From Actinoplanes aureus (GTDB taxonomy: Bacteria > Actinomycetota > Actinomycetes > Mycobacteriales > Micromonosporaceae): DNA of 64,000 nt. Below the pieces are notes generated by a model. The model had not been told where the DNA came from, did no database searches, and saw only the letters and a list, made by a program, of their open reading frames with translations. Numbering within the stretch: position 1 is the stretch's first letter; the number at the start of each line of letters is the position of its first letter. Positions 49,565-58,208 of this stretch are shown piece by piece. The stretch is from NCBI RefSeq assembly GCF_015704865.1, contig NZ_JADQTO010000002.1, positions 426,195-490,194 on the forward strand, written 5' to 3'. Position numbers and translations under genes: made by a program.

Positions 49565-50365
49565 ATGCGCAGGAAGATCGCCTACCCGCTTGCTACCCTC
49601 GGGATGGTCGCTTCGACCGTGGTTGTCGCGTCACCCGCCCTGGCGCACGGATACGTCTCCTCGCCGCCCAGCCGCCAGGCGCTCTGCGCCGCCGGCACGG
49701 TCGCGAACTGTGGTGCCATCCAGTTCGAGCCGCAGAGCGTCGAGGCTCCGAAGGGTTCAACGCAGTGCAACGGTGGAAACGCGAACTTCGCGGTGCTCAA
49801 CGATGAATCCAGGAACTGGCCGGCCACCAACGTCGGCAGCTCGGTGACGTTCAACTGGGTGCTGACCGCCCGGCACCGGACCGCCACCTGGGAGTACTTC
49901 GTCGGCGCTACCAAGGTCGCCACGTTCAACGACAACAACGCCATCCCCAACGCCTCGGTCTCGCACAAGGTGGATCTGAGCGCCTTCTCCGGCCGCAAGA
50001 CGGTGCGCGCCGTGTGGAACATCGGGGACACGGCAGCCGCCTTCTACAGCTGCGTGGACTTGAACATCGGTGGCGGCGGCTCCTCGACGCCGACGACCGC
50101 GCCGACCACGGCCGCGCCGACCAAGGCTCCTACTACCGCGCCCACCACCGCGCCGACGACGGCTGCCCCGACAGCGACCGCGACCACGGCGCCGACCAGC
50201 ACCTCGGCTCCGGCGACGGGCAGCGAGTGGGCGCCGGGAGTGGCGTACAAGATCGATGACGTGGTGACCTACCAGGGCGTGACCTACAAGTGCCGCCAGG
50301 CCCACAAGTCGATCCGCAGCTGGGAGCCCTCGATCTTCACGCTCGCCCTCTGGCTGCCGCTGTGA
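49565..50365 (+). CDS. AA10 lytic polysaccharide monooxygenase with CBM5/12-like domain
   Basis: 266 residues. The signal peptide ends in 'VVASPALA' so that the mature protein begins with His ('HGYVSSPPSRQALC'), the copper ligand His1 of LPMOs; the second His is in 'LTARHRTATWEYF'. Strand 'KKxVRAVWNIGDTAAAFYSCVD' carries the family's AWxxxDTxxxFYxCxD ending. A Thr/Ala/Pro linker of ~55 residues leads to a C-terminal chitin-binding module ('EWAPGVAYKIDDVVTYQGVT', 'YKCRQAHKS'). It should cleave chitin (or cellulose) oxidatively outside the cell. Confidence 0.95.
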   Translation: MRRKIAYPLATLGMVASTVVVASPALAHGYVSSPPSRQALCAAGTVANCGAIQFEPQSVEAPKGSTQCNGGNANFAVLNDESRNWPATNVGSSVTFNWVLTARHRTATWEYFVGATKVATFNDNNAIPNASVSHKVDLSAFSGRKTVRAVWNIGDTAAAFYSCVDLNIGGGGSSTPTTAPTTAAPTKAPTTAPTTAPTTAAPTATATTAPTSTSAPATGSEWAPGVAYKIDDVVTYQGVTYKCRQAHKSIRSWEPSIFTLALWLPL

Positions 50366-50976
50366 AGCGCCGGCTCGTAGTCCTCGCGCTCGCCGCGCCG
50401 CTCCTGCTCGGCGCCTGCGGCACCGACGTCAGCAAGGACTCGGCGGCTCCGGCGGCGGAGACCACCCAGACGCAGAACGTCAAGAACGTCTCCGAGATCA
50501 CCGCCGGTGCCACCTTCAACGACACCGACGTGATGTTCCTGCAGATGCTGGTCGACAACCAGGAGCAGGGACTGGAGATGGTCGAGATCGCCGCGGAACG
50601 GGCGCAGCGTCAAGAGGTCGTCGATCTGGCGAGTGCCGTACAGGCCACCCAGAAGGACGAGCTCACGATGATGAAGAACTGGCTCACCGAGTGGGGCAAG
50701 CCGACCACCGTCGACGAGCGGGTCAGCCTGCACGCCGACCACGGCGGACTGCCCAGCACCGGTGACAAGGAGATCGAGTCGCTGCGCACGATCAAGAAGG
50801 GGAAGTTCGAGACGGCCTTCCTCAACCTCTTCCTGGCGCACCAGCACAACGCGGTCGAGGTGGCCGGCCTGGAACTGGACAAGGGCAGCAACGAGCTGGC
50901 CAAGCAGTTCGCCGAGCGGGTCAAGCAGTCCCGCACCGACCAGGTGCAGCAGATGCTCAAGCTGCTCGCCGGCTGA
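50362..50976 (+). CDS. DUF305 lipoprotein
   Basis: 204 residues; start GTG overlaps the LPMO stop (GTGA). Lipobox 'LLLGAC' after a short signal. Two DUF305 repeats: 'DVMFLQMLVDNQEQGLEMVE' and 'FETAFLNLFLAHQHNAVEVA'. Canonical repeats carry PHHxQA; the first here has lost both His (VDNQEQ), and the second keeps HxH in part. DUF305 proteins are ferritin-like bundles thought to bind metal. Coupling to an LPMO suggests copper or redox support, by inference only. Confidence 0.85.
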   Translation: MKRRLVVLALAAPLLLGACGTDVSKDSAAPAAETTQTQNVKNVSEITAGATFNDTDVMFLQMLVDNQEQGLEMVEIAAERAQRQEVVDLASAVQATQKDELTMMKNWLTEWGKPTTVDERVSLHADHGGLPSTGDKEIESLRTIKKGKFETAFLNLFLAHQHNAVEVAGLELDKGSNELAKQFAERVKQSRTDQVQQMLKLLAG

Positions 50977-50987
50977 CATCCGGAGCA

Positions 50988-51018
50988 ATGGGGCGGTCCT
51001 TCATCGGGACCGCCCCGT
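50988..51018 (+). terminator. Terminator after the LPMO-DUF305 operon
   Basis: GGGGCGGTCC / GGACCGCCCC stem (10 bp, extendable to 12 with a wobble pair) and a 7-nt loop, 12 nt after the stop. Confidence 0.88.
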
Positions 51019-51058
51019 TCTGCCGTATTGAGACGTTCTGCCCACATACCTTCATGCG

Positions 51059-52174
51059 GTGACCATTACCTCGGTATTACTCTCCCTCGCACTCGCCGCC
51101 GGCCCGCCGGCGGCGCCGCTCTGGGACCACCCCGGCTACGACGCCGAGGACAGCCACTACAACCCGGACGAATCCGCGATCAACGCGGGCAGCATCGGCC
51201 GGCTCAGCACCAAGTGGTCGATCAACCTGCGTACGAGCGACACGAGCTGCTCCGGCCCGTCCGCCCCGGTGCTCTCCGGCGGCCGCCTCTTCGCCACCGA
51301 CCAGCTCGGCATCTCCGGATACACCGCCGCCGACGGCAGGCTGGAGTGGCGTTTCGACTGGGACGACGTGATGGACAACGACATCCCGGTCCTGGCCGTC
51401 AGCGATGGCCTGCTGATCGCCGCCAACGGCGACTGCAACTCGCAGAGTGACCCGAACGGGCAGCTCACCGCCCTCGACGTCGCCACCGGGAAACCGCGGT
51501 GGAGCCTGCCGATGGACATGCCGATCAACGCCGTGGTGGTGGACAAGGGGACCGTGGTGGTCTCCGGCTCGTCGCCGTCGGACGAGGACGCGGTCGTCGC
51601 CTACCGGGTTCGCGACGGCCGGCTGCTCTGGCGAAAGCCGAACCACGCCACCACCGGTGTCTGCGCCGACGGCATCCTTCTCGTCCACCGGACCGACGGG
51701 TTCGGCGTGCACGCCGGCGAGATCGCCGGCGTCGACATCGGCACCGGAACCAACCGCTGGACCAGCAGCGGCGGATGGAAGGCGCGGGCCGCGAGCCCAC
51801 GCGCCGACCGGTTCTACGTCACCAACGCGATCGGCAGCCTGGCCGCGCTCGACACGGCGACCGGCGCGCTGCGGTGGACGGCGAACGGCAAGGCCAGCGA
51901 GTTGATCGCGGCAGACGGGCGGCGGGTCTACCGCGCCGACGGGCGCGCCGTCGAGGCGCTGCACGCCGGCACCGGCAAGAGGCTCTGGACCACCAGGCTT
52001 TCCACCGACGCTGTGCAGCCGGTCCGGGCCGGAGGTTTGCTGTACGCCGGAAGCACGGTCCTCAACGCCGCCGACGGGACGGTGGCCGGACCGGCGTACC
52101 CGGGTCACCTGGTCGTCACCGGGGGACGGCTCTACCAGGTCAGCGGGAGTGTGCTTCGGGCGTACGCACCGTAA
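51059..52174 (+). CDS. PQQ-like beta-propeller protein
   Basis: 371 residues. A short N-terminal hydrophobic stretch ('SVLLSLALAAGPPAAP') is probably a signal. Repeated blades of the PQQ-enzyme type: 'GYTAADGRLEWRFDWDD', 'ALDVATGKPRWSLP', 'AYRVRDGRLLWRKPN', 'GVDIGTGTNRWTSS', 'ALDTATGALRWTANG', 'ALHAGTGKRLWTTRL'. No PQQ or metal ligands stand out, so it is more likely structural, like the BamB-type group. GTG start; TACCTT at 51047-51052 ends 6 nt before it, so the message is probably leaderless. Confidence 0.8.
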   Translation: MTITSVLLSLALAAGPPAAPLWDHPGYDAEDSHYNPDESAINAGSIGRLSTKWSINLRTSDTSCSGPSAPVLSGGRLFATDQLGISGYTAADGRLEWRFDWDDVMDNDIPVLAVSDGLLIAANGDCNSQSDPNGQLTALDVATGKPRWSLPMDMPINAVVVDKGTVVVSGSSPSDEDAVVAYRVRDGRLLWRKPNHATTGVCADGILLVHRTDGFGVHAGEIAGVDIGTGTNRWTSSGGWKARAASPRADRFYVTNAIGSLAALDTATGALRWTANGKASELIAADGRRVYRADGRAVEALHAGTGKRLWTTRLSTDAVQPVRAGGLLYAGSTVLNAADGTVAGPAYPGHLVVTGGRLYQVSGSVLRAYAP

Positions 52175-52211
52175 CGTGCCGGCCGCTCGCCGCCGGACAG
52201 CCCCGCGCCAC

Positions 52212-52951
52212 GATGCGTTCGCGAGCCGCCCGTGAGGCGGGTTATGCGCGTCGCGATACCTGTCTGGCCGGCGGCTGCCGGTTGCGGGCCGCCCGTGGGG
52301 CGGGTTCTGCGTCCGCGATACCTGTCTGGCCGGCGGCTGCCGGTTGCGGGCCGCCCGTGGGGCGGGTTATGCGTGCCGCGATACCTGTCTGGCCGGCGGC
52401 TGCCGGTTGCGGGCCGCCCGTGGGGCGGGTTATGCGTGCCGCGATACCTGTCTGGCCGGCGGCTGCCGGTTGCGGGCCGCCCGTGGGGCGGGTTCTGCGT
52501 CCGCGATACCTGTCTGGCCGGCGGCTGCCGGTTGCGGGCCGCCCGTGGGGCGGGTTATGCGCGTCGCGATACCTGTCTGGCCGGCGGCTGCCGGTTGCGG
52601 GCCGCCCGTGGGGCGGGTTATGCGCGTCGCGATACCTGTCTGGCCGGCGGCTGGTGGTCGCCGGCCGCCCGTAAGGCCGGTTGTGGGCGTTGCGATGCGT
52701 GTCTGGTTGGCGGCTGGTGGTTGCGAGCCGCCTGTGGGGCGGGTTATGCGCGTCGCGATACCTGTCTGGCTGGCGGCCGGTGGTCGCGGGCCGCCCGTGG
52801 GGCGGGTTCTGCGTGCCGCGATGCGTGTCTGGCCGGCGGCTGGTGATCGCGGGCCGCGCGTGAGGCCCGTTGTGGGCGCTGCGACGCGTGTCTGGTTGGC
52901 GGCTGGTGGTGGCGGGCCGCCGGTGGGCAGGTAATGGGCGTTGGTTACCTG
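52212..52951. repeat. Array of about eleven 63-bp tandem repeats
   Basis: The marker TGTCTGG recurs at 52261, 52323, 52386, 52449, 52511, 52574, 52637, 52700, 52763, 52826 and 52889, i.e. steps of 62 or 63 bp. The first seven copies are almost identical; later ones diverge. Each unit has two small hairpins (CCGGC-GGCT-GCCGG and CCGCCC-GTG-GGGCGG). The 62-bp steps break all reading frames across the array, so it is unlikely to encode protein throughout. It fills the gap between the propeller gene and the MFS gene. Confidence 0.88.
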
Positions 52952-53117
52952 TGGTTGCCCGCTGGTGGGATGAGCGGTCGCGCTGGTGCCACCGTGGGAC
53001 GGCTTAGGTTGCGGTTGGGGAGTTGTGGGCGTACCGAAAATGACGCGCAACCACCTGGGTTGCGTTTGTGGTGTGCCGGGTTGAACGGGCGAAGCGGAAC
53101 GCGAGACCGGCCCGATG

Positions 53118-53150
53118 GGAAAGCGACGCCGAAGGTCGGCGTCACTTTCC
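53118..53150 (+). terminator. 15-bp hairpin in the leader of the MFS gene
   Basis: GGAAAG-C-GACGCCGA / TCGGCGTC-A-CTTTCC with a 3-nt loop and one mismatch, 28 nt before the MFS start. It may terminate transcription out of the repeat array or act as an attenuator. Confidence 0.55.
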
Positions 53151-53178
53151 TGTTGGGGGTGCCGCCACCTTGGCTCCG

Positions 53179-54402
53179 ATGTTCGCGCCGCTCCGAGAGC
53201 GCAACTACCGCCTGTGGGCGGCCGCCGACCTCGTTTCAGTCGGCGGAACGTGGATGCAGGTGTTGGCACTCAACTGGCTGATCCTGTCAGCGACCGGATC
53301 GGCCACCGCCATGGGCGCCGTCGTGATGCTGCAGTCGCTGCCGGTGCTGCTGCTCGGCAGCTGGGGCGGCGCGCTCGCCGACCGGATCCCGGCCCGCCCG
53401 ATGCTGATCGCCTGCCAGGCGATACGTGCCCTGCTGGCGCTCGTCCTGGTGCTGCCCGCCGGCAACTGGACGATCTACGGGGTGGCGCTGATCTCCGGTG
53501 TGATCAGCTCCTTCGAGGGCCCGGTGCTCGGCCGCTTCGGTTCGTCCCTGGTCCCCCGTGAGGCGCTGGCCTCCGCCCTGGCGCTCGGCTCGGTGCTCAG
53601 CTCCGCCGGCCGGATCGGCGGCATGGCGCTCGGCGGTGTGCTGATCGGCATCACCGGCCCCGCCGTCCTGTTCCTGATCAACGCGGTCTCCTACCTGGCC
53701 GTCATCGCCGCGCTGCTCGCGATGCGCACCAGCGAAATGCGCGACCTGGCCCGCGCGTCGTCCGCGGCCGGCGGCGTGATCGCCGGCCTGCGCTACCTGC
53801 TCACCCAGCCGACGGTGCTGATCGTGCTGGCCCTGTCGTTCGTCCTGGGCTCGCTGGGCCGCAACTACCAGGTTTCCATGGCCGCGATGGTGTCCGGCCC
53901 GCTGTCCGGTTCGTCGGGCGCCTACGGTCTGCTGTCGACAGTCTTCGCGGTCGGCGCCGTCGCCGGCGGCCTGCTGCTGGCCGGCACCGGCAAGTCCACC
54001 CTGCGGGTCCTGCTGGGCACCGGCTTCCTGATCAGCGCCCTGCAGTTCTGCTCCGGCCTGGCCCCGAACGTCCTGGGCTTCGCCGCCCTGATCCTGCCGA
54101 TCGCGGCCGGCGCGGTCGTCTTCGACACGGTCGTGTCGACGCGAATCCAGCTGGACACGCGCGAGGAGATGCGCGGCCGCGTGCTGGCGACGGTCGGCAT
54201 CGTGTCGTCGCTGTCCGGCATCGTCGGCGCTCCCTCGATCGGCTGGATGTGCGACACGCTGGGCGCCAGGGGTGCGTTGGTGCTGGCCGGCGCGGTGACG
54301 ACAGTGGCCGCGGTGGCCGGGGCGGCAGCCCTGATCCGGGTTAAGGGGAAGTCGCTGAACTGGTCGTTCGTGGTGGGTCGCCCCGCCGAACAGCCCGCCT
54401 GA
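53179..54402 (+). CDS. MFS transporter (enterobactin-exporter-like group)
   Basis: 407 residues, 12 membrane helices. 'RERNYRLWAAADLVSVGGTW' is the characteristic N-terminus of the MFS_3/EntS-type group, with motif A as 'GSWGGALADRIPARP'. Mid-protein 'FEGPVLGRFGSSLVPREALA' and C-terminal 'VVSTRIQLDTREEMRGRVLA' are also typical. Likely an exporter of a drug or siderophore. The ATG at 53179 is taken; the TTG at 53170 and a still earlier frame start (53068) are less likely. Downstream terminator at 54408. Confidence 0.9.
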   Translation: MFAPLRERNYRLWAAADLVSVGGTWMQVLALNWLILSATGSATAMGAVVMLQSLPVLLLGSWGGALADRIPARPMLIACQAIRALLALVLVLPAGNWTIYGVALISGVISSFEGPVLGRFGSSLVPREALASALALGSVLSSAGRIGGMALGGVLIGITGPAVLFLINAVSYLAVIAALLAMRTSEMRDLARASSAAGGVIAGLRYLLTQPTVLIVLALSFVLGSLGRNYQVSMAAMVSGPLSGSSGAYGLLSTVFAVGAVAGGLLLAGTGKSTLRVLLGTGFLISALQFCSGLAPNVLGFAALILPIAAGAVVFDTVVSTRIQLDTREEMRGRVLATVGIVSSLSGIVGAPSIGWMCDTLGARGALVLAGAVTTVAAVAGAAALIRVKGKSLNWSFVVGRPAEQPA

Positions 54403-54407
54403 TGAAC

Positions 54408-54439
54408 ATGCCGCCCGGTCGATTTCGACCGGGCGGCAT
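54408..54439 (+). terminator. Terminator after the MFS gene
   Basis: 15-bp perfect stem ATGCCGCCCGGTCGA / TCGACCGGGCGGCAT with a 2-nt loop, followed by TCTTCTTC. Confidence 0.93.
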
Positions 54440-54448
54440 TCTTCTTCG

Positions 54449-54745
54449 CTACGCGATGGCGGCGGCGAAGTGGGCGAAGAGATCACCAGCGAGCGGTGTT
54501 TCCAGCTTCCAGGTCACCGCCATCGGGCGTTCGCCCTCGTGGCTCACGTACTCGGCCGGCCCAGAAACCAGAAGGCGCGTTCGGTGATGTTGGTACGCGC
54601 CGAGCTCAGCCAGGGCCAGATAGGTGCTCAGGCGCTGCTTATTGTCGATGTGCTGCTACCGCCCGAGTGCTCTACGCAGCGCCGGTTCGTGCGGGCCGGC
54701 CGGCGCAACGCGCAGATCGGCGGCGTCCAAAACGAACGCGACGGT
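54449..54745 (-). pseudogene. Decayed gene remnant of unknown family
   Basis: On the minus strand, ending at TAG (54449-54451), a frame reads 'DNKQRLSTYLALAELGAYQH', 'HRTRLLVSGPAEYVSHEGER', 'PMAVTWKLETPLAGDLFAHF', and further upstream, past an in-frame TAG, 'VAFVLDAADLRVAPAGPHEP'. Codon third positions are GC-biased and the sequence looks protein-like, with alternating strands. No intact start was found. It lies beside the low-GC endonuclease, possibly cut by the event that brought it. The rest of the gap 54403-54879 shows nothing more than the terminator. Confidence 0.4.
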
Positions 54746-54879
54746 TCTAAGTCAAGGTTCGGTCGCTGATCTGGCCTTATTCTTGGCTCGTCGCCTAGTG
54801 CAGCCCGCTTGACCCATGCCATCTCAGGCCTGACCTAAGCTCCCGATCTTGAATCGATCCGGGACTTGGGGATGATCTC

Positions 54880-56208
54880 GTGAATCTCGAGGAAGCAACT
54901 GTTGCTCTCGAACAACTTAGGCGAGATCGGTCCAGAGGAAAGAGATTCGTGCACCAGCCCGTGGCTTTAGTCTGGGCTGCTCAGCGCGCTGCTCGAGGTG
55001 AGCCTCGGGTAGCGCACTGGCGTGAGGCTCGGGCAAGCATTAGCGAGATAATCTCTGCCTTAGGTAGTGGTGTGGACGATGATGCGGCGGTGCTCCAGGT
55101 TCTTCGGCTGAAGCAATCGCCGCTTGTGGATTTCCAATTTGCCGGGACCACTCAGGCCGGTGCCGAGTCCGCCCGATGGCTTGACCAGCAAGACCCCCTA
55201 CTGGGCCTTACCGATGAGGCCTATCACCTTCTCTCGGAAAGAGAGAACTTCGACGAATTTGCGAGATTGGCAGTTAAAGGGCTTACTAGTCAGCAGTCTC
55301 TCGTCATCCTGGAGTACTTCAACGTCTTCTCTGGGTTTGGAGAGGTTCCGGGAGTTCCGGTCGGTGCGGTCTTCAAAGACCGCGCGTCTTTGGTGGAACA
55401 CCGAGTTCACATTAACACGCAATGGGGAATTATCGGCACTCGTGACAGAGGGGCCGAGTCGGTCGTAGTCTCCGGGGGTTATGAGGATGATAAAGACTAC
55501 GGAGACTTGATCATATACACCGGGCATGGTGGGCGTGATCAAGATACCGGCAAACAGGTCGATCATCAGAGCTTCGATGCTCGCGGTAACGCTGCGCTAG
55601 TAACGAGTCATGTAACCGGAGTTCCGGTCCGGGTTATCCGTGGTGCTGATGCCAAGAGGAAGAATAGCCATGCGCCCAGTTACGGATATCGCTACGACGG
55701 GCTCTTTCAAGTGGAGAGCTTCTGGCAGGGGCCTGGGCAGAGCGGCTTCCGCGTCTGCTGCTACAGGCTAGTTAAAGTCTCCGAGTCGACGGCGGGATGG
55801 GATGTGGTTACGGACGTCGCATCCCTGCCGTCCGGTAACGTCGAGCCTGGTCGCACGAGAGTTACGCGTAGTCAAATTAGGCGGGCTCGCGCGTTGTCGC
55901 TAGCAGTCAAGGAGCTACATGACTATAGGTGTCAGATTTGTGATGCTAGGTTGACCATTAAGGGCCTGGGCTACGCTCAGGGGGCGCACATCAGACCAGT
56001 TGGGCAGCCGCATTCGGGAACTGACACCCCAGACAATCTTCTGTGCCTCTGTCCGAATTGCCACGTGCTTTTTGATAACGGCGAAATCGTAGTCAATGAT
56101 GACCTTACCATTGTATCAAGCCAACCAAATCGCGGCCTGCTACGCACATCTCATGATCATGTGATCAACCTCGATCACCTGAGGTACCATCGCGACCTGT
56201 TTCGTTAG
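54880..56208 (+). CDS. Modification-dependent restriction endonuclease (SBD-like + SRA/YDG + HNH)
   Basis: 442 residues. N-terminal ~130 residues: 'RFVHQPVALVWAAQRAARGE' resembles the start of sulfur-binding domains of ScoMcrA-type enzymes (HKPLLLLWALGR-like), a moderate match only. Residues ~153-305 form an SRA/YDG domain ('GEVPGVPVGAVFKDRASLVE', 'SVVVSGGYEDDKDYGDLIIY', 'TGHGGRDQDTGKQVDHQSFD', 'YGYRYDGLFQVESFW'), which flips and reads modified bases. C-terminal HNH nuclease ~348-400: 'YRCQICDARL', 'AQGAHIRPVG', 'PDNLLCLCPNCHVLFDNG'. A type IV enzyme cutting modified (methylated or phosphorothioate) DNA is the likely role. Base composition is far lower in GC than the neighbours (30 of the 60 bases from 55261 are G/C). 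Confidence 0.88.
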   Translation: MNLEEATVALEQLRRDRSRGKRFVHQPVALVWAAQRAARGEPRVAHWREARASISEIISALGSGVDDDAAVLQVLRLKQSPLVDFQFAGTTQAGAESARWLDQQDPLLGLTDEAYHLLSERENFDEFARLAVKGLTSQQSLVILEYFNVFSGFGEVPGVPVGAVFKDRASLVEHRVHINTQWGIIGTRDRGAESVVVSGGYEDDKDYGDLIIYTGHGGRDQDTGKQVDHQSFDARGNAALVTSHVTGVPVRVIRGADAKRKNSHAPSYGYRYDGLFQVESFWQGPGQSGFRVCCYRLVKVSESTAGWDVVTDVASLPSGNVEPGRTRVTRSQIRRARALSLAVKELHDYRCQICDARLTIKGLGYAQGAHIRPVGQPHSGTDTPDNLLCLCPNCHVLFDNGEIVVNDDLTIVSSQPNRGLLRTSHDHVINLDHLRYHRDLFR

Positions 56209-56706
56209 GTCATCTAGGGTGGCGGCGGTTTGCTCTCTGTGACCGTCAGCCGTTCGCTCGAGCCAATGCCCGAGCAGTTACCTAGAAGTTTCCAGCCGGA
56301 AGCAATGCCTCTCGTGTTACGCCGTTTCCCCAATCGGGATAGCCTGGGTTAAGTGACAAAGAATCGACGCACCGGTCCAAGCTAGGACGCCGAAGCTTGC
56401 TGGAGTGGGCATGGGCGAGCGTGTAGGCGATCGAGAAGCTTTGTAGGCTGCGCTACGGACAATCCCGATGCGTTAGCCGTGTCGTTCCAACATCCGATCA
56501 GGATTACGTCGGTTCGTGTTGGGGGGTTGACTTACAGCCGGGCGTGGACCTGGCGGCTGATAAGCCCACGGAATTTGAAGATCTTGCCGATTGCATTGGC
56601 CGATGATTTCGGGAATTGGGTGGGACGGTGTGATGGGTGAGGACAAGTACGGTGACGCTACGTCCGTCCTCGGTAGCTCAGGCCCGCCACTGTACGGTTC
56701 GATAGC
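56209..56706. other. Low-GC intergenic region, no gene recognised
   Basis: 498 nt with many stops in all frames. Base composition is intermediate between the endonuclease and the rest. No tRNA, integrase or direct repeats large enough to be attachment sites were seen. The last ~20 nt contain TACGGT (56693-56698), a possible -10 for purC. Confidence 0.6.
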
Positions 56707-57582
56707 GTGAAACCGCACTCCAGCCGCACCATCCGAGGGGAACACGTGGAGCTCCTGCACTCCGGCAAGATCCGGGACGTCTACGCCGACGGCGACGACG
56801 TTCTGCTGGTCACCTCTGACCGGATCTCGATCTACGACGTCGTCCTGCCTACGCTCATCCCGGACAAGGGCAAGATCCTTACGCAGCTCTCCCTCTGGTG
56901 GTTCGACCAGCTCGCTGACGTGATCCCCAACCACGTCATCTCCGCCACCGACGTGCCGGCCGAGTTCGCCGGCCGGGCCATTCGGTGTGAACGCCTGGAG
57001 ATGGTCATGGTGGAGTGCATCGCGCGCGGCTACCTGGCCGGTTCCGGTATCAAGGACTACGAGCGCGACCAGGCGATCTCCGGCAACCCGTTGCCGCCCG
57101 GGTTGGTGGAGTCCGCCAAGCTGCCCGAGCCGATCTTCACGCCGAGCACGAAGGAACCGGTGGGCGGCGGCCATGACCGGCCGATGACCTTCGACGAGGT
57201 GGTCGACAGCCAAGGCAAGGAGCTGGCTGAGGAGTTGCGCCGGGTCACGCTCGAGGTCTACCGGCGGGGGTCGGAGATCGCGGCGACCAAGGGCATTGTC
57301 ATCGCTGACACCAAGATCGAGCTTGGGCACGCGAACGGTGTGCTGAAGCTCGGCGACGAGGTGCTGACGCCGGATTCATCGCGGTTCTGGAGTGCCGACG
57401 AGTGGAGCCCGGGCGGTGTTCCGCGTTACCTGGACAAGCAGTTTCTGCGGGACTGGTCGGCGGGGCTGCCGGACTGGAACCGGACGGCTCCGGGTCCGGA
57501 GATTCCGGACGAGGTGGTCGAGGCCACTCGGAACCGCTACATCGAGGTCTACGAGAGGCTCACCGGGGATCGTTGGCGCTGA
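56707..57582 (+). CDS. purC: Phosphoribosylaminoimidazole-succinocarboxamide synthase
   Basis: 291 residues. Motifs of PurC: 'LLHSGKIRDVYADGDDVLLV', 'TSDRISIYDVVLPTLIPDKG', 'ECIARGYLAGSG', 'IVIADTKIELGHANG', 'DEVLTPDSSRFWSAD'. It condenses CAIR with aspartate using ATP in step 8 of purine synthesis. GTG start. The gene lies alone here, not in a pur cluster, and marks the return to normal GC content after the island. Confidence 0.96.
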   Translation: MKPHSSRTIRGEHVELLHSGKIRDVYADGDDVLLVTSDRISIYDVVLPTLIPDKGKILTQLSLWWFDQLADVIPNHVISATDVPAEFAGRAIRCERLEMVMVECIARGYLAGSGIKDYERDQAISGNPLPPGLVESAKLPEPIFTPSTKEPVGGGHDRPMTFDEVVDSQGKELAEELRRVTLEVYRRGSEIAATKGIVIADTKIELGHANGVLKLGDEVLTPDSSRFWSADEWSPGGVPRYLDKQFLRDWSAGLPDWNRTAPGPEIPDEVVEATRNRYIEVYERLTGDRWR

Positions 57583-57970
57583 ACTGGACCCATTGCTGCC
57601 GTTTGCGCATCAGGTAGGACCCGTAGCCGGCGGCCAGCACGGCTTCGATGAGGCCGGTCCAGCCGCCGAGCACGATGCAGATCGGCGCGATGGTCCACAG
57701 CAGAACCGCCAGCACGGACCATCGCAGTGGTGGGCGTTGGACCCGGCGTGCGAACTGGATGTCGTCGATCAGTAGATTCGCCACCACGCCGCGGAACGCC
57801 TCGTCTTCTTTCGGTTCAAGCACGGGCGAGCGCGTACCCGGGAAAGCGTGAACGAAAACGGCCGTGGTCCGTTCGGGGCCCATTGAGGGGAACGCCGCGA
57901 TCCGGGGCGTCGAATCGGCCGCCGGCGACCCGGTATCCGGACCCCCGATCGAGGGGTCGTTTCCCGCCAT
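57560..57970 (-). CDS. Small membrane protein (DUF3040-like)
   Basis: 136 residues. A disordered N-terminal half, then 'EDEAFRGVVANLLIDDIQFA' followed by two hydrophobic segments ('WSVLAVLLWTIAPICIVLGG', 'LIEAVLAAGYGSYLM') with a basic end. The arrangement resembles DUF3040 membrane proteins of actinomycetes, but the similarity is weak. ATG 57970 is chosen; the frame extends to 58060. It overlaps the end of purC by 23 nt on the other strand. Confidence 0.6.
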   Translation of the reverse strand: MAGNDPSIGGPDTGSPAADSTPRIAAFPSMGPERTTAVFVHAFPGTRSPVLEPKEDEAFRGVVANLLIDDIQFARRVQRPPLRWSVLAVLLWTIAPICIVLGGWTGLIEAVLAAGYGSYLMRKRQQWVQFSANDPR

Positions 57971-58208
57971 ATGCAAAACAGTCACGGGTGACGATGCGGG
58001 CGAATGGCCGCCAAGCGGAAGCGCGGCGCAAGCGGGCTGAAGTCGCGTAGGGAAGGGCACTCTAAGTGATGCTCGCCTGCGGGGCCCGGAGGCCCGCCCG
58101 CTGCGATCGCCGGCGGCCGCGCTGTGGCCTGGAACCGGCAGAAGGTCGCGCGGTGATCGGGGGACGAACGCAGTCCGGCGGGACGGCCGTTGACGCGTAC
58201 CTCGAAAT

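Noticed and set aside
52212..52951. CRISPR array
   Set aside because: Units are contiguous and nearly identical with no unique spacers, and there are no cas genes.
52430..53269. A 279-codon minus-strand frame through the repeats giving a Pro/Thr/Gly-rich repeat protein
   Set aside because: It ends inside the array at a 62-bp unit, lacks a convincing start, and its repeats come only from the DNA periodicity.
56209..56706. tRNA-associated attachment site for the endonuclease island
   Set aside because: I found no tRNA-like cloverleaf or integrase there, so no attachment site is claimed.
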